Below are positions 56,866-64,000 of a stretch of DNA of 64,000 bases, piece after piece (position 1 is the stretch's first letter; each line of letters starts with the position of its first letter). Source of the stretch: Streptomyces sp. NBC_00078 (GTDB lineage: Bacteria > Actinomycetota > Actinomycetes > Streptomycetales > Streptomycetaceae); contig NZ_JAPELX010000001.1 of the NCBI RefSeq assembly GCF_026343335.1, positions 2,666,001 through 2,730,000 of the forward strand, in the 5' to 3' direction. Both the position numbers and the translations under genes were made by a program. The notes below the pieces were generated by a model. It was not told the origin of the DNA and did not search any database. It worked only from the letters and a program-made list of their open reading frames with translations.

Positions 56866-59483
56866 CAGACCGACACCGCCCGGCCGTCGGCACCGGTCGC
56901 GCCCCGCGTGAACCTGGGGTGGATCAACCCCACGCAGGTGTACGGCAGTTCGGCGACCTCTTCCACCGGTACGCCTCTCTGCCCGGCCAGCAGCCGCACA
57001 TGGTCCAGGTCGGCGCCCGCCCCGGCCCGCGCCAGGATCTTCCACGGCACCCGGCGCAGCAGCACGCGCGTGGTCTCCCCGACGCCCGGCTTGACGAGGT
57101 TCACGTCGTGGATGCCGTACTCCTCACTGATCCGCTCGACGGCCGCCCAGCCCTCCCAGGTCGGCTCGCGGTCACCGGCCAGCAGCTCCTTGGCCTGTGC
57201 GTCGGCGGCGTCCGCGACGTCCGGGAAGCGTGCCGCGACGGCGTCCACGAAGTCCACCGAGACATCGGCGCCGGCCAGCTCGCGGTAGAACTTGGCGCCG
57301 TGGAAGTCGTACGGGCCGACGAGGTCCGCGCGCAGCACCGTCCGCGAGATCAGGCCCGAGACGGTCGAGTTGAGGCAGGCCGAGGGGATGAGGAAGTCCT
57401 CCCGGGTGCCGTACGTCCGCACACACGAGCCCGGGTCGGCCAGCACCGCGATCTCCGGGTCGAAGCCGGTGATCCCGTCGGACACCTCGAACTCCCGTAT
57501 CGCGTCGGCGAGTTCGCGGGTGATGGCACCCTTGCCGGTCCAGCCGTCGACGAACACGACGTCGGAGGGGTCGTGGTGGGCGGCCAGCCAGCGCAGCGCG
57601 TTGGCGTCGATGCCTCGCCCGCGGACGATGGAGACCGCGTAGTGGGGCAGTTCGAGCCCGTGCCGGAACTGGGCCCAGCGCCGCATCAGCACGCCGATGG
57701 GCGTACCGGCACGGGCCAGCGAGACGAGCACCGGCCGCGGCGACCGCTCGGCGAGCACGATCTCCGTCACCGCGCCGACCGCCAGCGCGAGCCGCGCCGT
57801 GGACTCCCGCAGCGCCGTGTGGAACAGCTCCTGGTACTGCTCGCTCGGCTGGTACTCGACCGGCAGCGACTCGGCGTAGTGCGCGCCACCGCTCTGGATG
57901 GCCTCCTCGCGCTCCTCGGTCGGCGCCTCCAGCGTCACGTCCGAGAGGTCCTGGAGCAGCCAGCCGACCTCTTGGGGCGCGTACGAGGAGAAGGCGGGGC
58001 CGCGAAGGGGCTCGGGCAGCATGGCGGGCCTTTCGGGGACGTACGAGGGCACGACCGCGAGGGCGACGTGCGGGGTGTGAGCGGCCAGCTGGGCCAACAG
58101 GCCGTCCGGCGTGTGCAGTTCGGGGGTGTCGGCGGCGGAGTCGACCACGGCGACCACGGCGTCGAAGCCCGCGCCTGCGACGTTGTAGGCGTACCGCGGC
58201 CCGGGGCCGTCGGCCGGGTCGTCGTGGGCGGGGAAGACGATACGGCTGCGTATCGCGTACCCGGGGTCGTCGACCGCGAGCACCGGCGAGCGGGTGGTCG
58301 TGGAGTACCGCACCTCGGCGTCGACGACCTGCTCCAGCTCACGGGCGAGCCTGAGCGGGGCGTACATCAGCTCCTCGAACCCGAGCACGAGAACGCTCCG
58401 CGCGTCAGCGGGGAGTGCCTCTGCGAGGCGGGCCGCCATCGCGGGCAGCGCGTTTTCGAGGCGGGTCCGGTGGGCGGGCGTGAAGCCGTGCCGACCGCCG
58501 TCGGGCAGGCCCTGCGGCCAGAACAGCTCTACTCGGGTGATGTGACCATGGGGTCGCGTCTGCCGGATACGGTCGTCTGCCACGTGCGAGTCAGTGGGGG
58601 CCGATCGCGCGGTTCCCCGCGCCGCTGGGGGGGTACAGCTCAAGCCGGCCTCGACGTCACCGCCCTCAAGGGGCGCGGGGCTGTGTCTGTTTGCGGCTCC
58701 GCCGCGGGGCGCGACCGGCCACGAGGGCGCCGCAGCCGACGAACGACCCGCTGCGGCACTCTCTGCCTCGTACCGCGCCACCAGCTCCTGCCCCCGCTCC
58801 AGCACGCCGTGCGGCAACCGCACCGTCCCGGAAGCGGCCGCCACGAGGTCGACCCTCGCACCGATCTCCCGCGCGAACCCCTCCAGCCGCCCCAGATCCG
58901 CCGCCGAGCGCATGTCGACCAGGGCCACGACGACGTACCGCCGCCGCGGATACCGCTCGTGAAGATCCCGGATCGTGTTCAACACCGTGTTCCCGGTGGA
59001 GAACTCGTCGTCGACCAGCACCAACGGCCCGTCCCCCACCAGCAGCACAGGGTCCTCCGGCAGCAGCAGGTGGGACGTGGCATGCGAGTGCGACTCCTCG
59101 AAGCCACCCGCCGGGGCGACCGAGGCGACCGGGCGGCGCGTGGAGTGCATGTACGGAGCGAGCCCCACGCCGTCGGCGACCGAGTGGCCAAGACCCGTTG
59201 CCGTCTCCGCGTACCCGAGGACGACCGCCCCGGCGGCCTCCTGGGCGCCCAAGAGCTCCCGCACCCGGCGCCCGAGCTCGAACCCGTAGCCGTACACCAC
59301 GGACGGCGACTGCGGTATGTGCTTGCCGAGCACGTTGGACACGAGCAGATGCGCCCGCTTGGGGTTGCGGCGCAGGGCCAGCCCCAGCAGGTCGGTCAGC
59401 TCGTCATCGCCCGTGAGTTCGAGACCGAGCCGCTCGGCGACCCAGGTCCCGGACCAGACCGGGTTGTTCACTGCGTTGTTCAT
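56865..59483 (-). CDS. PRTase-TRSP-StiP-PELOTA fusion protein of a ter-linked pathway
   Basis: The 872-residue protein combines units often encoded separately. Residues ~1-245: a phosphoribosyltransferase with the PRPP motif GPLVLVDDEFSTGNTVLNTI (~155-174). ~300-505: the TRSP region (ARSVLVLGFEELMYAPLRLA). ~540-790: a StiP-type cysteine-protease-like domain (VLVSLARAGTPIGVLMRRW; VVFVDGWTGKGAITREL). ~795-865: a PELOTA/L7Ae-like RNA-binding end (HVRLLAGQRGVPVEEVAELP). The linker at ~249-297 is encoded by a dispersed repeat (58595-58736). It lies second in the aldolase-PRTase-HAD operon. A nucleoside-like product is proposed in the literature; the actual chemistry is unknown. Confidence 0.85.
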   Translation of the reverse strand: MNNAVNNPVWSGTWVAERLGLELTGDDELTDLLGLALRRNPKRAHLLVSNVLGKHIPQSPSVVYGYGFELGRRVRELLGAQEAAGAVVLGYAETATGLGHSVADGVGLAPYMHSTRRPVASVAPAGGFEESHSHATSHLLLPEDPVLLVGDGPLVLVDDEFSTGNTVLNTIRDLHERYPRRRYVVVALVDMRSAADLGRLEGFAREIGARVDLVAAASGTVRLPHGVLERGQELVARYEAESAAAGRSSAAAPSWPVAPRGGAANRHSPAPLEGGDVEAGLSCTPPAARGTARSAPTDSHVADDRIRQTRPHGHITRVELFWPQGLPDGGRHGFTPAHRTRLENALPAMAARLAEALPADARSVLVLGFEELMYAPLRLARELEQVVDAEVRYSTTTRSPVLAVDDPGYAIRSRIVFPAHDDPADGPGPRYAYNVAGAGFDAVVAVVDSAADTPELHTPDGLLAQLAAHTPHVALAVVPSYVPERPAMLPEPLRGPAFSSYAPQEVGWLLQDLSDVTLEAPTEEREEAIQSGGAHYAESLPVEYQPSEQYQELFHTALRESTARLALAVGAVTEIVLAERSPRPVLVSLARAGTPIGVLMRRWAQFRHGLELPHYAVSIVRGRGIDANALRWLAAHHDPSDVVFVDGWTGKGAITRELADAIREFEVSDGITGFDPEIAVLADPGSCVRTYGTREDFLIPSACLNSTVSGLISRTVLRADLVGPYDFHGAKFYRELAGADVSVDFVDAVAARFPDVADAADAQAKELLAGDREPTWEGWAAVERISEEYGIHDVNLVKPGVGETTRVLLRRVPWKILARAGAGADLDHVRLLAGQRGVPVEEVAELPYTCVGLIHPRFTRGATGADGRAVSV
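58595..58736. repeat. Dispersed repeat inside the PRTase fusion gene (copy C)
   Basis: Two halves are present. The first (58595-58627) contains CGCGCGGTTCCCCGCGCC and resembles the repeat at 960-1011. The second (58662-58736) contains AAGGGGCGCGGGGCTG, GCGGCTCCGCCGC and GCGACCGGCCACG and matches copies A and B. It is translated as a Pro/Ala/Arg-rich linker without stop codons. Confidence 0.8.
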
Positions 59484-59507
59484 GCGTCCCTAGATGGTGA
59501 AGTGGGT

Positions 59508-60674
59508 TCAGCCGGGGATTCCGGCGGCGAGCAGGTCCACGAAGCTGACGTCCTCGCGCGCGACGCCGAACACCTCGGCCCGCAGCATGGTCCGCTCGGC
59601 CCACGCGCGGTGCGGCTTCACCTCGTTCATCTTGTTGGTGTACGCCGACCTCAGCACACCCCCGCCGCCGCGCTCGGGCCGCAGGATGTCCGTGGCGTCG
59701 CCGAACTCTTCGTGACTGACCACGGACAGCGCATGCACGGGCAGTACGTGGGAGGGGTGGATGCAGGTCTTGCCCAGCAGGCCGTTGGCCTGGTCCAGGG
59801 AGATCTCCCGCAGCAGCCCGTCCATGGCGTGCTCAATCAGTTTCTCGCGCAGCTCGACGGCCTGCCCCTCCAGGAAGGGGCTGGTGCGCAGCATCGGCTT
59901 GAACATGCGCTCCGGCACCCGGAAGTACTCCCACACGGGCCCGGTCACCGTGAATCCGGTGCCGTCGGCCCGCCCGAGCATGTTCACCACGTCGGAGATC
60001 ACGGAAGCGACGACATGGACGTCGTACGCCGTCATGTCGGGGGCCCGGCGCAGCCCGTACGAGGAGCAGAAGTCGGTCACGCCCAGGCGCAGCGCGAGCA
60101 CGCGGTCGCGGTACTTGTCGACGGCGCGGGCGATGCCCTCCAGGCTCTCCACCCGCGACTCGCGGTAGAGCAGCTCGGGCGACTCCAGCACCGGCATCGC
60201 GAACAGCCGCCGCCCGCTCGCGGCCTCGGCGCCGGAGAGGGCCTCCAGGAAGGGGATGCCGCGCTCCTCGGTGAACTTGGGAAGCACGAATCCGGACAGC
60301 AACCGGACCGTCACCCCGAGCCGCTCCACCAGGTCGGGAATCTGCTCGGGCGTACGGACCCGGATGAAAAGCAGCGGGAGGCAGGATCCGGCACGCGCGT
60401 AAAGGTCGGCGAACTGGCGGACGAGGTTCTCCTCCCCCTCCGGCACGTCCGCGTCGTTGATCGAGTCCTCCAGGCACAGCACCATCGAGACAACGCCCAG
60501 CCCCGCCTGCTTGAGGATGTCGTCGGCGAGCCGCGGCCTGGTGGCCGGGCTGTAGAGCGTGGCGCCGAGGGCTACGGAGAGCAGCCTGGCCGGAGAGTCC
60601 GTGGTGAACTCACACGGCTCCTGGTGGAAGAGGTGCTGTCGCACCTCCGGGGCGATGTGCCCGAAATGACGCAT
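59508..60674 (-). CDS. HpcH/HpaI aldolase/citrate-lyase-beta-like protein of the ter-linked operon
   Basis: The 388-residue protein is related to the CitE/HpcH aldolase barrel: VVSMVLCLEDSINDADVPEG contains the acidic metal-side residues, RVRTPEQIPDLVERLG follows, and GKTCIHPSHVLPVHALSVVS is the conserved CitE-like C-terminal motif. It is the first gene of the operon (aldolase, PRTase fusion, HAD), 24 bases before the PRTase ATG. In the ter-linked module it would form or cleave a C-C bond in the metabolite. The ATG at 60674 fits the family. It is divergent from a TerD gene, suggesting shared control. Confidence 0.86.
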   Translation of the reverse strand: MRHFGHIAPEVRQHLFHQEPCEFTTDSPARLLSVALGATLYSPATRPRLADDILKQAGLGVVSMVLCLEDSINDADVPEGEENLVRQFADLYARAGSCLPLLFIRVRTPEQIPDLVERLGVTVRLLSGFVLPKFTEERGIPFLEALSGAEAASGRRLFAMPVLESPELLYRESRVESLEGIARAVDKYRDRVLALRLGVTDFCSSYGLRRAPDMTAYDVHVVASVISDVVNMLGRADGTGFTVTGPVWEYFRVPERMFKPMLRTSPFLEGQAVELREKLIEHAMDGLLREISLDQANGLLGKTCIHPSHVLPVHALSVVSHEEFGDATDILRPERGGGGVLRSAYTNKMNEVKPHRAWAERTMLRAEVFGVAREDVSFVDLLAAGIPG

Positions 60675-60870
60675 AGGACTCCCCCGGGGCGCAAGGTGAT
60701 GCCGAGTAGTCGGCAATAGGTGGCCGGTAATAGTACGTAGAGATCCATGCCAAGGGTTCCCACTGGGCATGAATTTCTGGTAACTCGGCCATGTCGACGG
60801 CTATTCGACACGGCTGCGGGTCGTGTACCCCGCGTTGTCGTGATCAGAACCGAGAAGGCAGGATGACCGC

Positions 60871-61692
60871 ATGACGCACGCGATGCTGAAGGGGTCGAAC
60901 GTCCCGCTCGAGGCCGCCACGGTGCGCGCCGTGCTGCGCTGGACGCCCGGGCACGGGGTCCCGGATGTCGACGTCTCGGCGCTGCTCCTCGGCCCCGACG
61001 GCCGGGTGCGCTCCGACGAGGACTTCGTCTTCTACAACCAGCCCCGGCACCCCTCCGGGAAGGCCAGGTGGCTCGGCAAGAAGCGCGTCACCGACGGCCT
61101 CACCGACACGATCCAGACAGATCTGACCGGTGTCGAGGCCGACGTCAGCCGGATTCTCCTGGTCGCTTCGGCGGAGGACGTCACCTTCGACCGTGTACAG
61201 GGACTGCGCATCCTGCTGTACGACGCCGCCGGCGCCGGCAGCGAGCCGCTGATCCGCTTCGACATCAAGCCTCAGACGGGCCAGGAAACGGCCCTGATCT
61301 GCGGCGAGCTGTACCGCCGAGGCGAAGGCTGGAAGTTCCGCGCCCTGGGCGAGGGCTACTCGAACGGTCTGAAGGGCCTGGCCACCGAGTTCGGTATCTC
61401 GGTGGACGAGTCGGAGGCCGCGGCCGAGCCCGGGCAGGCGCAGTCGGCCGCCGCGGTCCCCGCACCCGAGGTCTCCCGGCCGCTCCCGCCCGAGCAGCCG
61501 ACCGCGGTCCCGGTGCAGCCGGCGTACGGCTATCCCCAGCAGCCTCCCCCCACGCAGCCCGCCTACGGCTACCCCCAGCCCGCGGCGGCGGCCGCTGCGG
61601 GCGCCCAGTCCGGCTACCCGCCCGCGGTGACGTCCGCCCCAAACCCGGACTTCCGGCTCCCGCCCCAGGGACCTCAGTTCATCCGGCCGTAG
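60871..61692 (+). CDS. TerD-family stress protein with Pro/Gln-rich tail
   Basis: The 273-residue protein has a TerD (calcium-binding beta-sandwich) domain at ~1-180: [53 protein letters not shown] and [21 protein letters not shown] flexible tail follows with repeated AYGYPQ units (residues ~213-230). TerD proteins bind Ca2+ and protect against tellurite, peroxide and other stress. It is divergent from the aldolase operon and convergent to the TerA-like gene. The ATG at 60871 is well supported by family starts. Confidence 0.9.
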   Translation: MTHAMLKGSNVPLEAATVRAVLRWTPGHGVPDVDVSALLLGPDGRVRSDEDFVFYNQPRHPSGKARWLGKKRVTDGLTDTIQTDLTGVEADVSRILLVASAEDVTFDRVQGLRILLYDAAGAGSEPLIRFDIKPQTGQETALICGELYRRGEGWKFRALGEGYSNGLKGLATEFGISVDESEAAAEPGQAQSAAAVPAPEVSRPLPPEQPTAVPVQPAYGYPQQPPPTQPAYGYPQPAAAAAAGAQSGYPPAVTSAPNPDFRLPPQGPQFIRP

Positions 61693-61701
61693 GGGCGGCC
61701 C

Positions 61702-62439
61702 TCAGCGCTCGGCCTTGGACTTGTAGCCCCGCCCCCACTGCAGGCCCCACCCGTACAACCGGTCCAGCTCCGCCTGGAACCCGTAGACGAACTTCACCTC
61801 GCGCCGTACGACCAGCTCGCCCTTGACGTTCTCGATCATCACGACCGCGCACGAGCGGGCCTGGGGATGGCGTTCGTCCAGATGTATCTCGATCCGCGGC
61901 CCGTTGCTCGGGTACAGCGTCACGATCGCGTGCGTACGGTCGAAGGCCGGCGTCTGGTCGTAGATGTACACGAAGACCAGCAGACGCTTGATCTCGTCCC
62001 GGTGGTCGAGGTTGACGTACATCGTCTCGCCGGACGCCGACCCGAACCGGTCGTCGCCGCTGAGCTTGACGTACGGCGCCGCGTTCACGTCTCCCAGGAA
62101 GCCGCCGAGGGGCTGCACGACCCCCTTCGTGCCGTCCTGCAGCTCGTACAGGCACCCCAGGTCGAGGTCGACGTTGACCATGCTCTGGCTGTGTCCCATG
62201 ACCTCCGGCGGCTTGAGCGCCTTGAAGGGGTGCCTGAGCATGGACTCCCGCTGCGTCCCGCCGATGTCGGACGTCCGCATCCGCCAGTGCAGGTTGACCC
62301 GGAGATGGCCCGTCGCCGCGCCCTGCTTGGTGAGGGAGACCTGGTGGTGCCGTTTGGTCAGCGCGATGGAGTTCGTGGCCGCGCTGCCCGAGTCGAAGTC
62401 GGCCTCGCGTCCGCGCCAGAGCCCGTCGAAGAAGCCCAT
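61702..62439 (-). CDS. TerA/TerD-related tellurium-resistance protein
   Basis: The 245-residue protein has the Ter-family pattern: SIALTKRHHQVSLTKQGAAT (~24-43), VNVDLDLGCLYELQDGTKGV, LLVFVYIYDQTPAFDRTHAI and a late KGELVVRREVKFVYGFQAEL. Fitting the TerA-like branch, it lacks a second repeat. It probably binds metal and joins TerC/TerD proteins in a membrane-linked stress complex. I chose the ATG at 62439 (MGFFDGLWRG); an ATG six codons upstream (62457) is less typical. It lies convergent to TerD, ten bases away. Confidence 0.85.
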   Translation of the reverse strand: MGFFDGLWRGREADFDSGSAATNSIALTKRHHQVSLTKQGAATGHLRVNLHWRMRTSDIGGTQRESMLRHPFKALKPPEVMGHSQSMVNVDLDLGCLYELQDGTKGVVQPLGGFLGDVNAAPYVKLSGDDRFGSASGETMYVNLDHRDEIKRLLVFVYIYDQTPAFDRTHAIVTLYPSNGPRIEIHLDERHPQARSCAVVMIENVKGELVVRREVKFVYGFQAELDRLYGWGLQWGRGYKSKAER

Positions 62440-62491
62440 TCCCGCCCCCAGATTCACCCGGGTCCCTCAGACCCGGCTGTTTGAAAAACCG

Positions 62492-62520
62492 GCGGGGCGG
62501 CCGGAGACCGGCCGCCCCGC
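62492..62520 (-). terminator. Rho-independent terminator of the TerC-like gene
   Basis: GCGGGGCGGCCGG (62492-62504) and CCGGCCGCCCCGC (62508-62520) form a perfect 13-bp stem with a three-base loop. On the minus strand it is followed by GGTTTTTC, a classical T-run. Confidence 0.92.
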
Positions 62521-62548
62521 ACAGAGCGTTCCCTCACCCGCAGGTGCG

Positions 62549-63697
62549 TCACACCCCGGACGAGATCTCAGTCTTCTCGTCCGAGGCCGCCGCTTTTCCC
62601 TCGGCTTCCGCGAGGGCCTTGTTGCGGCGCACGGAGGACCAGAAGGACCAGCCGATCAGGACGACGCCGACGAGGCCGGTGATGACCTCGTTGATCTGGT
62701 ACTGGATGGTGACCATGAGGAGCACGGCCAGCGCGCCGATCGCGTAGTGCGCGCCGTGCTCCAGGTAGACGTAGTCATCGAGGGTGCCCTGACGGACCAG
62801 GTAGACGGTGAGCGACCGGACGTACATCGCGCCGATACCGAGACCCAGCGCCATCAGCACGATGTCGTTGGTGATGGCGAACGCGCCGATCACGCCGTCG
62901 AAGGAGAAGGACGCGTCCAGGACCTCCAGGTAGAGGAACATGAAGAACGCGGCCTGGCCGGCCAGCACGACGGGCTGCTTCTTCTTGCCGGTCCGCTCGG
63001 CCTCTTCCTCCTCCTCGTGCTCCCGCTCCTCCTCTTCCTCGAGTTTGTCCTCGAAGTAGCCGGAGAGTCCGCCGACGACCATGTACGTGATCAGGCCCGC
63101 GATGCCGGAGATCAGCACCGTCTGCGCCTTGTCGACGTGCGCGCCGCCGTGCTGGTGGGCGTGGGTGGCGAAGGTGAAGGAGGTGACCAGCAGGACGACC
63201 AGTGCGATGCAGACCGACAGCATGTCGACCTTGCCGAGCTTGGCCAGGGGGCGCTCGATCCAGCGCAGCCACTGGATGTCCCGGTCCTCGAAGATGAAGT
63301 CGAGGAAGATCATCAGCAGGAACATGCCACCGAAGGCGGCGATCGCCGGGTGGGCGTCCGTGACCAGCTGCTGGTAGTGGTCCTTGTTGTTCAGGGCGAG
63401 GTCGACCGCGTCAATCGGGCCGATCTTGGCGGTGACGGCGACGATGACGACGGGGAAGACGAGCCGCATGCCGAAGACCGCGATGAGAACACCGACCGTG
63501 AGGAAGATCTTCTGCCAGAAGGCATTCATCTTCTTCAGGATTCCGGCGTTGACCACCGCGTTGTCGAACGACAGCGAGATCTCGAGGATGGTGAGGATCG
63601 CCACGATGCCGAGGGCCTCCCACCCCCCGTAGAAGACCGCAGCGACCAGGCCGAGCGCGGTGACCGCGAACGACCAGCCGAAGGTTTTCAGAAGCAC
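62549..63697 (-). CDS. TerC-like integral membrane protein (DUF475 family)
   Basis: The 382-residue protein has about nine helices and the two TerC-type acidic motifs: TILEISLSFDNAVVNAGILK (~36-55) and YLEVLDASFSFDGVIGAFAI (~257-276). A cytoplasmic Glu-rich stretch (KLEEEEEREHEEEEEAERTG) lies between. Actinobacterial DUF475 proteins sit in ter clusters and are believed to transport or sense metal ions with TerD partners. The start is a GTG at 63697. It ends in a strong T-tailed terminator and is preceded by another TerD gene on the same strand. Confidence 0.9.
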   Translation of the reverse strand: MLLKTFGWSFAVTALGLVAAVFYGGWEALGIVAILTILEISLSFDNAVVNAGILKKMNAFWQKIFLTVGVLIAVFGMRLVFPVVIVAVTAKIGPIDAVDLALNNKDHYQQLVTDAHPAIAAFGGMFLLMIFLDFIFEDRDIQWLRWIERPLAKLGKVDMLSVCIALVVLLVTSFTFATHAHQHGGAHVDKAQTVLISGIAGLITYMVVGGLSGYFEDKLEEEEEREHEEEEEAERTGKKKQPVVLAGQAAFFMFLYLEVLDASFSFDGVIGAFAITNDIVLMALGLGIGAMYVRSLTVYLVRQGTLDDYVYLEHGAHYAIGALAVLLMVTIQYQINEVITGLVGVVLIGWSFWSSVRRNKALAEAEGKAAASDEKTEISSGV

Positions 63698-63886
63698 TGG
63701 CTACCCAATCCGTAGGTACGGGTCTCCCCCGCGCCGTACTCGGCTTTACTCAATGTTGACGTTGCGGCCGCAAGTCTAGAGGGAGGATCCGCCGGCCGGG
63801 ACACGCGGACCCCGACCGACCGGAGAGCCGCAGGTCCGGGGCGGTTTCGGTCCTGCAAAGGAGCGGGCCTGTGCCGTGCTCGGTCC

Positions 63887-64000
63887 CTACGAGACGTTGA
63901 CCCCGAAGTCCAGCGCGATGCCCCTCAGCCCCGACGCGTACCCCTGCCCCACCGCCCGGAACTTCCATTCGCCCTGGTAGCGGTAGAGCTCGCCGAAGAT
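63887..64000 (-). CDS. TerD-family protein, C-terminal fragment (runs out of window)
   Basis: The last 37 codons are visible: [20 protein letters not shown], then [17 protein letters not shown] and TAG. This is the end of a typical ~190-residue TerD protein and closely matches the corresponding part of the TerD gene at 60871 ([20 protein letters not shown]). The start lies beyond base 64000. It probably belongs to the same ter transcription unit or neighbourhood as the TerC-like gene ~190 bases downstream. Confidence 0.92.
   Translation of the reverse strand: MFGELYRYQGEWKFRAVGQGYASGLRGIALDFGVNVS

Noticed and set aside
56919..60719. A 1,266-codon open frame on the plus strand across the ter-linked operon
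   Set aside because: It is antisense to three well-supported genes, its translation is Arg/Gly/His/Gln-rich without any domain, and high G+C makes stop codons rare in this frame.
61964..63715. A 583-codon plus-strand frame over the TerA-like and TerC-like genes
   Set aside because: Antisense shadow with Asp/Val/Glu/His-rich translation; the minus-strand genes carry family motifs and a terminator.

Overview
The window is a high-GC actinobacterial chromosome segment, almost certainly Streptomyces. The signs are heavy G/C third-position use, many GTG starts, ATGA/GTGA translational couplings, a whiJ-like XRE/DUF397/ATPase locus, a cobalamin ECF transporter with secreted partners, a ter locus and intergenic repeats of a kind I associate with Streptomyces. 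It is ordinary chromosome with accessory patches; I see no phage, plasmid or CRISPR structures.

Layout. 1-5.8 kb: a DHA2 exporter tail, a methyltransferase, a YefM/YoeB toxin-antitoxin pair with a double-palindrome operator, a secreted amidase, a proline/glutamine-rich membrane protein, an F420-type oxidoreductase and a small membrane protein. 5.9-9.1 kb: a three-gene minus-strand operon (GT4 glycosyltransferase, methyltransferase, alpha/alpha-toroid enzyme). 9.2-13.6 kb and 25.8-28.4 kb: a split steroid-type catabolic set (KstR-like TetR regulator, ferredoxin, aldehyde dehydrogenase, metallo-hydrolase, FadA5-like thiolase, CYP125-like P450), tied together by three KstR-type boxes. A MITE-like element lies upstream of kstR, and a TPP riboswitch without an obvious target gene points at its 3' end.

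13.8-19.6 kb: a cobalamin riboswitch heads a coupled operon of a surface alpha/alpha-barrel protein, a second secreted membrane-anchored protein, EcfT, a fused double ATPase and EcfS, probably a B12 uptake system. 20-25.8 kb: a lytic-transglycosylase-like protein, a lipase, small enzymes and the whiJ-like locus, whose DUF397 protein carries a triplicated box. 28.7-43.4 kb: a LuxR/TPR regulator, a GT87-PAP2 fusion, a ProP-type transporter, O-methyltransferase, FHA and DUF1992 proteins, low-complexity paralogues, a DHA2 exporter fused to a winged helix, a HAD phosphatase and a GDT1-type Mn transporter under a yybP-ykoY riboswitch.

43.7-55.7 kb: secreted nuclease, PhoD-like phosphatase, DoxX, DedA, DUF2277, a ketopantoate-reductase-like protein, tRNA-Val(UAC), a lipoprotein with GDGSV repeats, a coiled-coil protein, a complete IS630-family element inserted exactly in the stop codon of an amidase-domain gene, and a deacetylase-like protein that seems to lack its catalytic half. 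55.8-64 kb: a ter stress locus with its proposed nucleoside-like metabolite module (HpcH/HpaI aldolase, PRTase-TRSP-StiP-PELOTA fusion, HAD phosphatase) beside two TerD/TerA-type proteins, a TerC-like DUF475 membrane protein and the end of another TerD gene. A dispersed repeat lies inside the coding sequence of the fused PRTase.
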